A stretch of 64,000 nt of DNA from Geosiphon pyriformis. Its lineage: Eukaryota; Glomeromycota; Glomeromycetes; Archaeosporales; Geosiphonaceae. Numbering within the stretch: position 1 is the stretch's first letter; each line of letters begins with the position of its first letter. Location: assembly GCA_016748015.1 (NCBI GenBank), contig JAAOMT010000617.1, positions 504,635 through 568,634 on the forward strand, given 5' to 3'. This document shows, one piece after another, positions 53,880 through 64,000 of the stretch. Below the pieces are notes generated by a model. It worked only from the letters and a program-made list of their open reading frames with translations. It ran no database searches and had not been told where the DNA came from. A program made the translations under genes and the position numbers.

Positions 53880-55177
53880 AAGGGTTCTCTTTGTTTTACT
53901 ACTAATGATTAGATCTCAGGAGGTTCATTCTCAAAGGGCTTCTGTACTTCTTTTAATTCATCTCTTGGTATTAGGCTAATTGGTTCCCAATCTTTGTAAT
54001 AGATCAAGCATGATTTGCATTCATCACTTGGAGAATACAAAGATTTATTGCACCAGCACCAGGCACAAGGGCCATGCCACCAATAACTGTATTTGGCTTT
54101 CTTGCCAGGCTTTTGGTCAAAGGTTCTTTTTAGAATATCATAGTAGGGCCAGCAGATCAGCTTGCCATTTACAATGATTCTCTTTCTATTAGCTTTAACA
54201 TTGTCTAGTGGCTTGCCATTGCTGGTGAAGATGGTATAAGCAAGTTCAGCAGTTTCTTCTTGTTCCTCTTGTTCTTCTTCATCATCACTTTCTTCATCAT
54301 CTGATTCCTCTGATAGTTTTTCCTGATTCTGTTTTGGTGTTGGAAGGGTTGTCCAGTGGCGACACTTAACCACTATAGGCTTCTCACCACATCTGATGGT
54401 TAGCTTACAAAGTTCATAGTTAAGTAATGCTTTGGCTTTCTTGAGCCATTCATTTCCAACAATAATTGTGTATTCCTTGGCTTCAGAAACTTCCATGTCA
54501 GTTTCAATGCTGATGCCATTGATATGGACAGGAACAGCTTTGGTTATGTCTAGACCTTTTTTCTTGTCACCATGTACATTGGTCATTGGTCGGGTGGAAG
54601 GTTCATCAATCTTTCTCCCAATTGCTTCCAAAAAGTGTTTGGCAATGATGCTAACAGATGATTCACTGTTCAGAATCAAGTCAATGAAATAGCCAGCCAC
54701 TTGGGCTTTGCAAATTAATGGGGTGACATTGCTGTTGTTAGCAAGTTTAGCTTGATGAGAGTGTTTATTGGTTTTTGATGTTTTCTTCTTGGGAATTAGA
54801 GATTTGCAGAGATTTTTTCTGAATTGTGGGTGGGTCATTAGTTGGCCAAAGGTAATGTGTGCAGAAGTTTCCATGAGATCTTTGACAACAGAATAAGGAC
54901 CAGATTTTTGTACTATTTCTGGGGATTCTAACTTTGGAGGGTTCTTAAAAACTTTGGCTTTTGGTGGCTCATTGTTATCAGCAGTGGAAGTTGAGGCTTT
55001 GTTGGGATCTAGAACAAAATCAACCTTGGCTTTCTTCTTTTTTCTGGTTGATTCAGAAGTGTTGATTGCTAATTCATCCATGTCATGGTCATCATCAGTT
55101 AAGTTAAAAGCGAAAAAGGGGTTTTCTTCTGGTTGGCTTGCACTCTCACCCTTTGGAGGTGCACTTACCAGTTTAAA
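53601..55177 (-). pseudogene. pol: Copy E pol N-terminus: protease and Cys-rich linker
   Basis: Open for 390 codons (53909-55081), the longest pol N-terminus in the window. It has MDELAINTSES, a Lys-rich basic segment and protease. The active site reads LNSES where copies C and O have LDSGS; both changes are G to A and abolish activity. NEWLKKAKALLNYE, an acidic Glu/Asp run, and the Cys cluster CAWCWCNKSLYSPSDECKSC at about 54.03 kb follow. The frame enters from gag by minus-one shift at 55171-55177. The 11-nt deletion near 53.6/53.86 kb breaks the link to RT. Confidence 0.8.
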
Positions 55178-56718
55178 GACTGATAGACTGTGGCTTCAAC
55201 TAGAGGATCCTCTCCAAAAAAATTGATGTTGGCATGGTTGGGTCTTTGATTGGGAGCATTATTGTTGATGGGTCTATTGTTTTGATTGTAATTATTTCTG
55301 GGAACTGGAGGAGGTAAAGGAGGATTGTTGCAATCTCTTGAGAAATGTCCAGTTAATCCACATCTATAATATACAGGAGGACCACGATTTTGCTGTCTTT
55401 GATATGGAGGTTGCTGGGGCTGATTAAAACGTGGTTTATATCTGAGTCTTTGTGGTTGTTGGTTATCTCTAACTGCTTGTGCCAAAGGTTCTAATAACCA
55501 GGCAAGATTGGCTGTGAGTCTATCAATTAATTGTTCATTTGGATCTTGAGTTTGGGCAGCAAAAAAGGCAGCAGCCATTTGAGGGGCAGGAGCCATGACA
55601 GAAGCAGAAGCAAAAACTGGAAGTGTAGATCCCAAATGTATTCTTTGGTTGTCTTCAATTCATTGGGCAAGTTCAATGGCCATGTCCATTGTAGAATTGT
55701 CTTTTAGGGCCAAGAAAGGCCAAAGAGCATAAGATAAATTGGTTCTCAATCCTTTTGTGAAGGAATGAATCTTTTGCTCTTCTGTCCAATTTCTTCCAGA
55801 GTCTACATGCTTGATTAACTTTCTGATTGCTTTAACATATTCAGTTACAATTTCACCAGGGCCTTGAGTTCTTCTTTCTAATTCTATGTGCCACTTGGAT
55901 ATCAAGATTGGGGTTCTGAACTTGTTTTCAAACTGGGTTGTGAAAGAGGTGTTGTTTTCTCTGGCATTTGCTGGCATCCATCTAATGATTCTTTGATGGG
56001 CATTAGCATCAGTTTCCTGTGAGAACCAGGTAGCAGGAGAGCCTTGGAGGTAGCCACCAACAATTTGAAACTTGTACTCATCATCGTATTGGTTGGCTGT
56101 AGCAGCTCTTTCAAAGTCATCCAACCATTCAATTGGATCTTGTGCATCACCTTTGAATAATAGTAGTAGGATGTTGTTTCTTTGTCCCAAAGCAGTTTGT
56201 ATGCCTTAGAGGGCAGCCAGGATGTTTGCTTGTATTGGATCTTGGGCCATTGGTTCAGGGGTTACTGTTTGAGTGGAATGTTTTGATTCACTTAAAAAGA
56301 GATCAAAAATAGGAGCAGTTTGGTAACTTTTTTCTTCTGTTTCAAGAGGAGTTATAGTTGATTGGTGAGCAGCAACCCAAATGTGTATTTGGTGATTCAG
56401 ATATTCGAAATCAGAGGGCTGTTGTGTGAAAGTTGTGAAGTATAAAAGCTAATTGATGCTATTATTTCTTTCTTCAAAGTTGTCTTCAAAATAAGCTTGG
56501 TCAAAGTAATAAGTTGTATATGCTGTATAGGTTTCAGCTAAGTGCTCGTTCAGGAACCAGTTCCAAAAGTCTTGGAATTGTCTACTAGATTGTTCTTCAA
56601 GGGGAAAGCAGATCAAGCAGGAGGGCAAAGGATTGAGTTCAATAAAGTCTAGATTGTTTCTGTTATGTGCTGCAAAGTGTTCTTCTGATTGCTGTGGCAG
56701 GTATGAATAATCACTCAT
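55165..56718 (-). pseudogene. gag: Copy E gag
   Basis: ATG at 56716-56718 (MSDYSYLPQQSEEHF). It is 518 codons to TAA at 55165, with no net indel. Three stops: 56449 (TAG for Gln), near 56.2 kb (TAA for Gln) and near 55.66 kb (TGA for Arg). The capsid-like core is IEWLDDFERAATANQY, with an Ala/Pro/Met linker. The knuckle reads YRCGLTGHFSRDC, the first Cys now Tyr (YYRC). TTTAAAC is at 55171-55177. Confidence 0.83.
55171..55177 (-). promoter_or_regulatory. Minus-one frameshift heptamer, copy E
   Basis: TTTAAAC in gag phase (UUA AAC), followed by TGG-TAA. Pol is open in the minus-one frame. Confidence 0.72.
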
Positions 56719-56770
56719 ACAATGAGGAAATAAGTGAATTTTGACAACCTCACAGGAAGCACCACTTTTA

Positions 56771-57468
56771 TGTTATGGGTTGGAGTAACAAGCTAATGGA
56801 TAGCAAAGAAGAACAGGATTGTAGGGTGATGGAAATAATCAAAGGGGAATTCAACTTCAAAGAGCGAATTGAATAAGTATGGATTCAATGTGCGAGATCA
56901 GTCTCATAAAATATCTCAGTCACTATACTTTTCAAAGGTAACTGGGGAATCTGAAGGTAGAGAGATAGTCCGTACTGTCAACAAATGATCACACTTGGTA
57001 TAATTCTATGCCTCATGTCAGCACTCTTAGAATTCAATATCAAGTATCAGATGTGCTTTTCAGTTATGTTTTATTCAATAATCTTCAAATATTTTATTTA
57101 ATCGTTTCAGAAAAAGGCAGATAAACATCAACAAGAGATCTTTTATCCAAAAGATGTTCAGATACTTGAAGGTAGGGAAAGGGAAATTAGCAATAAGAAA
57201 ATGTTTGAGATGAAAGTTGTTTTATTATATTTCTTTGATTGTTGAAACATACTTTTCTACAGCTAAGAGACTTATTGCTTATATAGCTATGAAAAGTGGT
57301 CAATGACCAGGTCAATGATCAGGTCAATGATCAGGTCAATAATCAGGTCAACAGTCAGGTCATTGATCAGGTCAATGATTACTATCTAAAAATAGGTTGG
57401 CTAATTATATAACATCAGTGGCTAATACATGTGATAACTAATAAAAACTATGAGTTTCAACCATAACA
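56771..57468 (-). repeat. Copy E 5-prime LTR
   Basis: 698 bp, TGTTATGGG...CCATAACA in plus-strand reading. A TATA-like box (TATATAA on the minus strand) is at 57279-57285, adjacent to seven GGTCA units. Differences from the 3-prime LTR are mainly transitions plus repeat number. Confidence 0.9.
57279..57285 (-). promoter_or_regulatory. TATA box, copy E 5-prime LTR
   Basis: TATATAA read on the minus strand, about a dozen bases downstream of the GGTCA array and upstream of the conserved CTTAGCTGTAG block, the same order as in copy B. Confidence 0.55.
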
Positions 57469-57472
57469 ATAC

Positions 57473-58962
57473 CACTACAACTGGGAAAGCCCATTTACTC
57501 TTGGTTTCTTGTATGAATCCAAGATCTTTTATCTAGTTTATCTCTTTCTTGATAAACTCATCATTGCATTGATTGGATTGATAAGGCTTCAAATGAATGG
57601 GACAAGTTTCTTTGGTAGTGATGGTGTGTTGTATCACATGGGTTTGTCCTGGGGTATCACCTTCTTTTGAGATAACTGGGCTGTTTCTTGTCAATGTCTA
57701 TCTTTCTTTCTTCTGGGAAGGGTTCTCTTTGTTTTACTACTAATGATTGGATCTCAGGAGGTTCATTCTCAAAGGGCTTCTGTACTTCTTTAAGTTCTTC
57801 TTGAGGTATCAAGCTAATTGGTTCCCAATCTTTGTAGTAGATTAGGCAGGATTTGCATTTATCACTTGGAGAATACAAGGGTTGATTGCACCAGCACTGG
57901 GCACAAGGACCATGCCACCAATAATGGTACTTGGCTTTCTTGCTAGGCTTCTGGTCAAAAGTTTTTCTTAGGATATCATAGTAGGGCCAGCAGATCAGCT
58001 TGCCATTTACAATGATTCCTTCTTTGTCAGCTTTAACATTGTCCAGTGGCTTGCCATTGCTGGTGAAGATGGTATAAGCGAGTTTAGCAGTTTCTTCTGG
58101 TTCTTCTTGATCTTTTTCATCATTGCTTTCATCATTATCTGATTCATTTGCTTGGGTACTGGAGGGATTGTCCAATGTTGACATTTAATCACAATGGGTT
58201 TTTCACCACATCTGATGGTTAGCTCACAAAGTTCATAGTCAAGTAGTGCTTTGGCTTTCTTAAGCCATTCATTACCAACAATGATGGTGTACTCTTTTGC
58301 TTCAGATACTTCCATATCTGTTTCAATGCTGATACCATTGATGCAGACAGGAATAGCTTTGGCTATGCCCAGGTCTTTCTTCTTGTCACCATGTACATTA
58401 GTCATTGGTCTTGTGGAAGACTTATCAATCTTTCTGCCAATTGCTTCAAGAAAATGTTTGGCAATTATATTAACAGATGATCCACTGTCTAGGATCAGAT
58501 CAATGAAGTAACCAGCCACTTGGGCTTTACAAATCAGAGGGGTGACATTGCTGTTATCAGCAAGTTCAGCTTGGTGAGAGCATTTGTTGGTCTTTGGTGT
58601 CTTTTTCTTTGTGAATGGGTCATCAGTTGGCCAAATGTAATGTGTGCTGGGGTTTCCATGAGATCTTTAACAACAGAATAAGGTCCAGATTTTTGTACAA
58701 TTTCTGGGGGTTCCAACTTTGGAGAATTTTTAAAAACCTTAGTCTTTGGTGGCTCATTGTTATCAGCAGATGATTTGGATGCTTTGTTTGGGTCCAAGAC
58801 AAAATCAATCTTGGCTTTCTTTTTCTTTCTGGTTGATTCAGAAATGTTGATTGCTAGTTCATCCATATCATAATCATCATTAGTTAGGTTAAAAGCATAA
58901 AAGTGGTTTTCTTCTGGTTGGCTTGCACTCTTATCCTTTGGAGGTGCGCCTACCAGTTTAAA
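57473..58962 (-). pseudogene. pol: Copy O pol N-terminus: protease and Cys-rich linker
   Basis: Continues copy O across the E insertion. MDELAINISES is open to 58534, where a deletion in the QFRKNLCKSLIPKKKTSK segment shifts the frame. Protease follows in another frame (58007-58519) with LILDSGSSVNIIA intact and NEWLKKAKALLDYE. A further shift leads into the acidic linker and the Cys cluster CAQCWCNQPLYSPSDKCKSC at about 57.9 kb. The 11-nt deletion near 57.69 kb is shared with copy E. Confidence 0.8.
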
Positions 58963-60503
58963 GGCTGATAAACAGTGGCTTCAACTAGAGGATCCTCTCC
59001 AAAGAAATTGATGTTGGCATGATTGGTTCTTTGGTTGGGAACATTATTGTTAATGGTTCTGTTGTTTTGATTGTCATTGTTTCTAGGAACTGGAGGGGGC
59101 AATGGAGGATTGTTGCAGTCTCTTGAGAAGTGTCCAGTTAGTCCACAATGATAGCACACAGGTGGGCCATGATTTTGCTGTCTTTGATATGGTGGTTGTT
59201 GGGGCTGATTAAAACGGGGTTCAAATCTGGGTCTTTGGAGTTGTTGATTCTCTCCAACTGCTTGGGCCAATGGTTCTAATAGCCAGGCAAGATTAGCTGT
59301 AAGTCTATCTATTAACTGTTTATTTGGGTCTTGAGTTTGGGCAGCAAAAGAAGTAGCAGCCATTTGAGGAGCAGGAGCCATTTGAGGAGCAGGAGCAAAA
59401 ACTGGAAGTGTGGATCCTAGGTGCATCCTTTGATTGTCTTCTATTCTCTGAGCAAGTTCAATGGCCATATCCATGGTGGGATTATTTTTCAAGGCCAGGA
59501 GGGGCCAAAGAGCATATGATAGATCAGTTCTCAGTCCTTTGGTAAAAGAATGTATTTTCTGCTCTTCTGTCCAATTTCTTCCAGAGTCTACCTGTTTAAT
59601 GAGTTTTCTTATTGCTTTGGCATATTTTGTCACAACCTCACCAGGGCCTTGAGTTCTTCTTTCTAATTCCATACACCATTTTGAGCTTAAGATGAAAGTT
59701 CTAAATTTAGTTTTAAACTGGTTAGTGAAAGAGGTGTTGTCTTCTCCAGCATTTGCCAGTGCCCATCTAATGATTCTTTGCTGAGCATTGGCATTGGTTT
59801 CTTGTAAGAACCAAGTAGCAGGAGAGTTTTGGAGGTAGCCACCAACGATTTGGAACTTGTATTTATTATTATATTGGTTTGCTGTGGCAGCTCTTTCAAA
59901 ATCATCCAATCATTCAATTGGATCTTGGGCATCACCTCTGAATAATGGTAATGGGGTGTTGTTTCTTCACCATAAAGCAGTCTGTATACTTTGGAGGGCA
60001 ATCAAAATGTTTTGTTGTAGAGGGTCTTGAGCCATTGGTTCAGGTGTAACTGTTTGTGTGGAGTGTTCTGATTCACTTGAAAAGAGATTAAAAACAGAAG
60101 CAATTTGATAGCTTTCTTCTTTTGTTTCAAGAGGAGTTTTTGTTGATTGATGGGCAGCAATCCAAATGTGGATTTGATGATTCAGATATTCGAGATTAGG
60201 GGGCTGTTGTTCAAAGGTTGTAGAATATAAGAGCTGATTGATACTGTTGTTTCTTTCTTCAAAGTTGTCTTCAAAATAAGCTTGATCAAAGTAATAAGTT
60301 GTATAAGTTGTGTAGGTTTCAGCTGAATGCTTGTTCAGAAACCAGTTCCAAAAGTCTTGAAATTGTTTACTGGATTGTTCTTCAATAAGGAAGCAAATCA
60401 AGCAGGAGGGCAAAGGATTAAGTTCAATAAAGTCTAGATTGTTTTTGTTGTGTGCTTTAAAGTGTTCTTTTGATTATTGTGGCAGGTATGAATAATCACC
60501 CAT
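58950..60503 (-). pseudogene. gag: Copy O gag (best-preserved Gypsy-1 gag)
   Basis: ATG at 60501-60503. It is 518 codons to TAG at 58950 with no net indel and only a few stops (one within the first 30 codons, others between 59.91 and 59.97 kb). The capsid-like core (59.7-59.9 kb) is followed by an Ala/Pro/Met-rich linker. The CCHC knuckle CYHCGLTGHFSRDC is intact near 59.14 kb. The gag end reads QPLNW with TTTAAAC at 58956-58962. It gives the reference length of 517 aa for the family. Confidence 0.85.
58956..58962 (-). promoter_or_regulatory. Minus-one frameshift heptamer, copy O, with downstream hairpin potential
   Basis: TTTAAAC followed by TGG-TAG. By eye the following 40 nt can fold: UGGUAGGC with GCCAACCA (one mismatch) enclosing GCAC with GUGC. 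The inner stem begins 8 nt after the heptamer, a typical spacer for frameshift stimulators. Confidence 0.65.
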
Positions 60504-60533
60504 ACAAATAGGAAACAAAGTGGATTTTGACAA

Positions 60534-60550
60534 CCTCACAGGGAGCACCA
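60534..60550 (-). other. Gypsy-1 primer-binding site, copy O
   Basis: On the minus strand TGGTGCTCCCTGTGAGG, six bases after the 5-prime LTR. It is the least mutated Gypsy-1 primer site in the window. Confidence 0.75.
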
Positions 60551-60556
60551 CTTTTA

Positions 60557-61202
60557 TGTTACAAGTTGAAGTAACAAGCTAATGGATAGCAAGGGAGAAC
60601 AGAATTGTAGGGTGATAAAAAGAATCAAAGAGAATTCAACTTCAAAGAGCAAATTGAATGAGTATGGATTCAATGTGTGAGATTAGTCTCATAAAATATC
60701 TCAGTCACTATACTTTTCAAAGTAACTGGGGAATTTGAAGATAGAGGGATAGTCTGTACTGTTAACAAATGATCACACTTGGTATAATTCTATGCCTCAC
60801 ATTGGCACTCTTAGAATTCAATATCAAGTATCAGATGTGCTCTTCAGTCACGTTTTATTCAATAATCTCCAAATGTTGCAATTACACCTTTCAGAAAAAG
60901 GGTAAGGAATAACCAACAAGTAATCTTTTATCTTTAAGATGTTCAGATACTTAAAAGTAGGGAAAGAGAAATTAGCAATAAGAAAAGGATTAAGATGAAA
61001 GTTGTTGATTTCTTTATGCTTTTCTATAGCTAAGAAATTCATCACTTATATAGCTGTTAAAAGTGGTCAATGATCAAGTCAACAACTAGGTCAATAATCA
61101 GGTCAATGGTCAGGTCATTGATCACTTACTAAAAATAGAGTGGCTAATTTATGTGACATCAGTGGTAATAATTAATAAGAAGTATAAGTTTCAACCATAA
61201 CA
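60557..61202 (-). repeat. Copy O 5-prime LTR
   Basis: 646 bp, TGTTACAAG...CCATAACA in plus-strand reading, followed by CTAT, the duplicate of 38723-38726. It contains the GGTCA repeats at 61.06-61.12 kb. Confidence 0.88.
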
Positions 61203-62410
61203 CTATAATAAGCTTATCTTTTGGGAGAGTCATCAGATATGCATTAACTATTTCAGGTTTCAACTGTTTTTATTTGGCCAAGAGCTGCATAACATTGTTA
61301 TCATGCATATCTGCATTATTTACTCTTATTTGTTTGATTATATCAGCAACAATCTTAACAAGCTTGTGATCCATGCATTCTCTCTTTGTGTATGTAGATT
61401 GAGCTCTCACTTTCTTTTTTGGTAGGCATTTAGCAGCTTGTAACACAGTCTTCTTGATTGTAAACCACATCTGGTTTAGATCATCATTGCTGTTATCTTT
61501 GTGCTTTATCTGTCAGTTGATTAGTTTCTCTTGCATAGATCTCCCATTGAACTCCAGATGCTTTTCTAACATCAATCATAGTCATGCTACTTTTTTTCCT
61601 TTCAGATCTAGATTTTTTAATGTCTGTCAAGATTCTATCAGATTGGATGATTGTTACCACTGCTTTGTGATCAGTGCTAAACAATTCATTAACATCAATT
61701 ACCCCAATATTTGTGACTAATAAAGCTGTAACAACATCAGTAAACACATAGTCCAATCTCTTTTGTACTCCATTTGATGCCCATGTGTTATCTGAATTGT
61801 TTACTGCATACATTCCATGTATATCCACTAGATTCATGTATTGCAGTGGGACATTTTTTTTTTTGTTCATGACAAATGTTTCTTTAAGTGATTTGGATGC
61901 CAGATCTTTATTCAAATTGCCTGCCACTATAACAATTTCTTTGTTCTGCACAATGTCTGCTAAAAGCTTTTTGATCTCTTTTGCCACTGCTTTTTTAGTA
62001 GTTGATTTGGAAGCAGACATGTACAACCCAACTACATGTACACTTATTTTACCCCTAAATTTCAATACCAGATGCAATAGTCTCCCATAATAACCCCTGA
62101 TTACCTCCACATGGTGAGTCCAACATTTTTTAACCAGTATACCCACCCCAGTTCCCATTTGTTTTTCAGTGCTTGACTCCCAAAAAGTGTGATATTCCTC
62201 AGTACCAAAAAACAACTCTTTTTCTTTGAGCGGGGTCAGTTTAGTTTCTATAATGACCACAAAATCAAACTGTTCATCCTTAATCCATTGTAGTACCTCT
62301 TCAGCTTTGCCAGGATTGTTAAGTCCTCTAACATTGATAGTTCCTATTTTCCAAGTATTATTATTGGCAATGTTCTGTTCTAAAGTAAATTTGAATGTAC
62401 TATACATCAT
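61203..62410 (-). pseudogene. LINE-B(-) ORF2, 5-prime part: AP endonuclease
   Basis: ATGATG at 62410 opens MMYSTFKFTLEQN. The endonuclease has GTINVRGLN, ETKL and STDHKAVV, but the GDLNED motif of the sister copy reads GNLNKD, a lost catalytic Asp by G to A. Open to 61493, then an 11-nt deletion shifts the frame. The remainder to 61207 matches LINE-B(+), including a shared TAA near 61.27 kb. The frame continues at 38726 after the Gypsy-1 block. Confidence 0.83.
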
Positions 62411-64000
62411 CTGTTTTCATAGATTTAGATTCCCCAGTCATAGCACCATTTCAGTTATCCTGTTTCTCTACTTGTTTTAGCAGTACCATAATAAGTTCCA
62501 GGGCCTTTTTGATTTTATTGATTTCTTTCTCTGGGTTGTATGCCTCTTTTCCCTCCTCTGAGTAATGTCTGAAGAACATATCCTGTTTCACTTTTCTATT
62601 ACCCCCTCCTTTTTTTCTTCTGATATGTGACTTGGTGGGTGAATTACCACTTTGTCTTCCACTGTTACCCCAAGTTTGGAAGCCACAGTATTCAGTAGTT
62701 TAGCCATCTCATTCATCTGTTGTCTTAATTCATCAATTTTGGATTTCCATGGCTGTTCTGCTCCTTTTTTTTGTTGTCCTTCTTTGTTGTTTGCTTGTGA
62801 GTCTGTTTTTTGAAACCCACTTGGGTTTGCATTGCTTCTATTATTAGATGGGTTTAGTGCTGTCATCTCAGCATAGGATCTTTCCCCAAAGGCCTTAATG
62901 AGTTCTTTTGGTATATTCTTTCTGACATACAATTTGGCCAATTGTATGTTATTGGTAACTTTCTTGGTATTCCCCTCCTTTTTCTTAAGTAAAGTAAGAT
63001 AATTTGAAATCAAGTGTCCTATCTGATAACAAAAATGGCATTTTTTAGCATCAGTGAGTACCCAGTGAATCAGAGTGTTCCCAATCACCAAAGGCTTACT
63101 GGTAGCATTGTAATAACTGGCTTTACTATCAAACCCTATGTAAACACAGTCCATTTTGGTATAGTTTCTGCTAGTTCTTGGGATAAAGTAAGATTGGGCT
63201 TTGATTTGGTCCAGAGTGGTACTCAGATAGTGGACAGTACAGTTTTGTGGTAGGCCAACTAGCTTAGCTTCCCAGGTTTTTCTCTGCTCAATGATCTTTT
63301 GGGTATCTATCATTGAGTAGATTCTAACTGCATCTTTTCTGATCAGGATTGACCATTGGTCTACAGTTCTAGTCACCTCTTCTTGATTGTTGAATTCAAC
63401 CACTGCTAACTGTTATTTTCCAGCCACTTTGATTTGGACTTTTTTAACCTCTCCAAATTCTTTCATGACAGCTCCAACCTCTCTGTCAGAAATACCCAAG
63501 AGAATATTTCTAACTAGAACCTTCTTTTGACCAGCCATTTGATTGGCAATGCCATCAGTTGCCATCAAAAATGACTCAAAATCTGCATCTGCCAAGATCT
63601 TCCTAGCTTTATCTCTTCTAGAAATCTATTCTAATTTTTTGGTTTCTTATTATTACCACTCCCAAAAGATAACTGACATCTCCCAACAGATTGTAAATCC
63701 ACTTCACCTTTTTTCCCATGTTCTTTTCTGGTATGTCCAATATCTGCACAAACAGAACATGTCTCTTGGTGCCATAGACAATAGTTCTCTAATCTTCTTT
63801 TTGATTTGCTTCTGTAGACATGGCATTTTTCTCAGATAATTTGTTACTCTTTTGGCCCAGGCTTGGGCTTGGCATTCTGCTTAATAGACCTGATTCAGAA
63901 TCTTCTATGTCCTCTGCAGTCTCTTTCAGATCAGCTATATCTTTGTTTGTCTCAAATGGATTGTCCATTTGCTCATCAGTTTTCTCTACAGATTTCCTTT
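62400..64000 (-). pseudogene. LINE-B(-) ORF1 (5-prime end outside window)
   Basis: ORF1 ends with TAG at 62400-62402, overlapping ORF2 by 11 nt as in the plus copy. RRM-like blocks include KVLVRNILLGISDREVG (63.5 kb). The knuckle CHFCYQIGHLISN-Y (63.03 kb) has its last Cys changed to Tyr. The Lys-rich tail at 62.6-62.9 kb is partly deleted. Open from 63403 to 62588; elsewhere broken by stops and small indels. Confidence 0.8.

Larger units (their letters stand above)
49472..57468 (-). mobile_element. Gypsy-1 copy E, complete two-LTR element
   Basis: 8.0 kb, inserted in pol of copy O, with LTRs of 722 bp (3-prime, left) and 698 bp (5-prime, right) and a 4-bp ATAC duplication. It contains gag, pol with RT and an intact integrase catalytic triad, and ORF3. 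Defects: three stops in gag, a mutated protease active site, a tandem duplication with frameshifts before RT, and a frameshift in ORF3. Confidence 0.9.
38727..61202 (-). mobile_element. Gypsy-1 copy O, split by nested copies C and E
   Basis: The outermost Gypsy-1 of the block. Its 3-prime LTR edge starts at 38727 and its 5-prime LTR ends at 61202. Both flanks carry CTAT, and the uninterrupted target is seen in LINE-B(+) near 31975. Copy C interrupts the 3-prime LTR at 38944/38945; copy E interrupts pol at 49471/49472. Internal O sequence is 46328-49471 plus 57473-60556. O has a full-length gag frame and an open ORF3, but pol carries frameshifts and integrase lacks its second Asp. Confidence 0.85.

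Noticed and set aside
57298-57380. CRISPR-like array
   Set aside because: Units are 12 bp with no unique spacers, lie inside an LTR next to a TATA box, and the sequence is from a eukaryotic repeat environment.

Overview
The window is a stack of retrotransposons inserted into one another. I found no convincing host gene, tRNA or rRNA. The DNA is visibly AT-rich. Every coding stretch I can place belongs to a Ty3/gypsy LTR element, an APE-type LINE, or an ORF1-only relative of a LINE. The element types resemble those of arbuscular mycorrhizal fungi (Glomeromycotina). That assignment rests on family resemblance only and is moderately confident.

Layout. 1-4550: minus-strand LINE-A (ORF1 plus EN-RT ORF2, running off the left edge). 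4551-14721: one two-LTR Gypsy-2 element whose gag, protease, Cys-rich module, dUTPase, RT and RNase H share one reading frame, with integrase in that frame before a late frameshift. 14922-20514: Gypsy-1 copy B (+), carrying a solo LTR in pol. 20515-23475: 5-prime part of Gypsy-3 (+). 23476-25495: Gypsy-1 copy F (-). 25496-25654: truncated ORF1-only retroposon (-). 25655-28346: Gypsy-1 copy G (+). 28347-32430: LINE-B (+), cut off in RT. 32431-64000: a second LINE-B (-), split by an ORF1-only retroposon (36017-38453) and by a 22.5-kb block of three nested Gypsy-1 elements (38727-61202; copies O, C and E).

Several insertions can be dated relative to each other, because the empty site survives in a sister copy and the target-site duplications are visible: 4 bp for Gypsy-1, 17 bp for the ORF1-only element. 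The inferred order is LINE-B(-) into LINE-B(+); then the ORF1-only element and Gypsy-1 O into LINE-B(-); then C into the O LTR and E into O pol.

Decay is mostly by C-to-T and G-to-A change. Stops sit at Gln, Trp or Arg positions, catalytic Asp becomes Asn, and long frames stay free of indels. Functional architecture is still readable: a conserved UUUAAAC slippery heptamer at the Gypsy-1 gag-pol junction, a conserved third ORF running into the 3-prime LTR, promoter-proximal repeats next to LTR TATA boxes, and a LINE 3-prime tail shared with the ORF1-only element.
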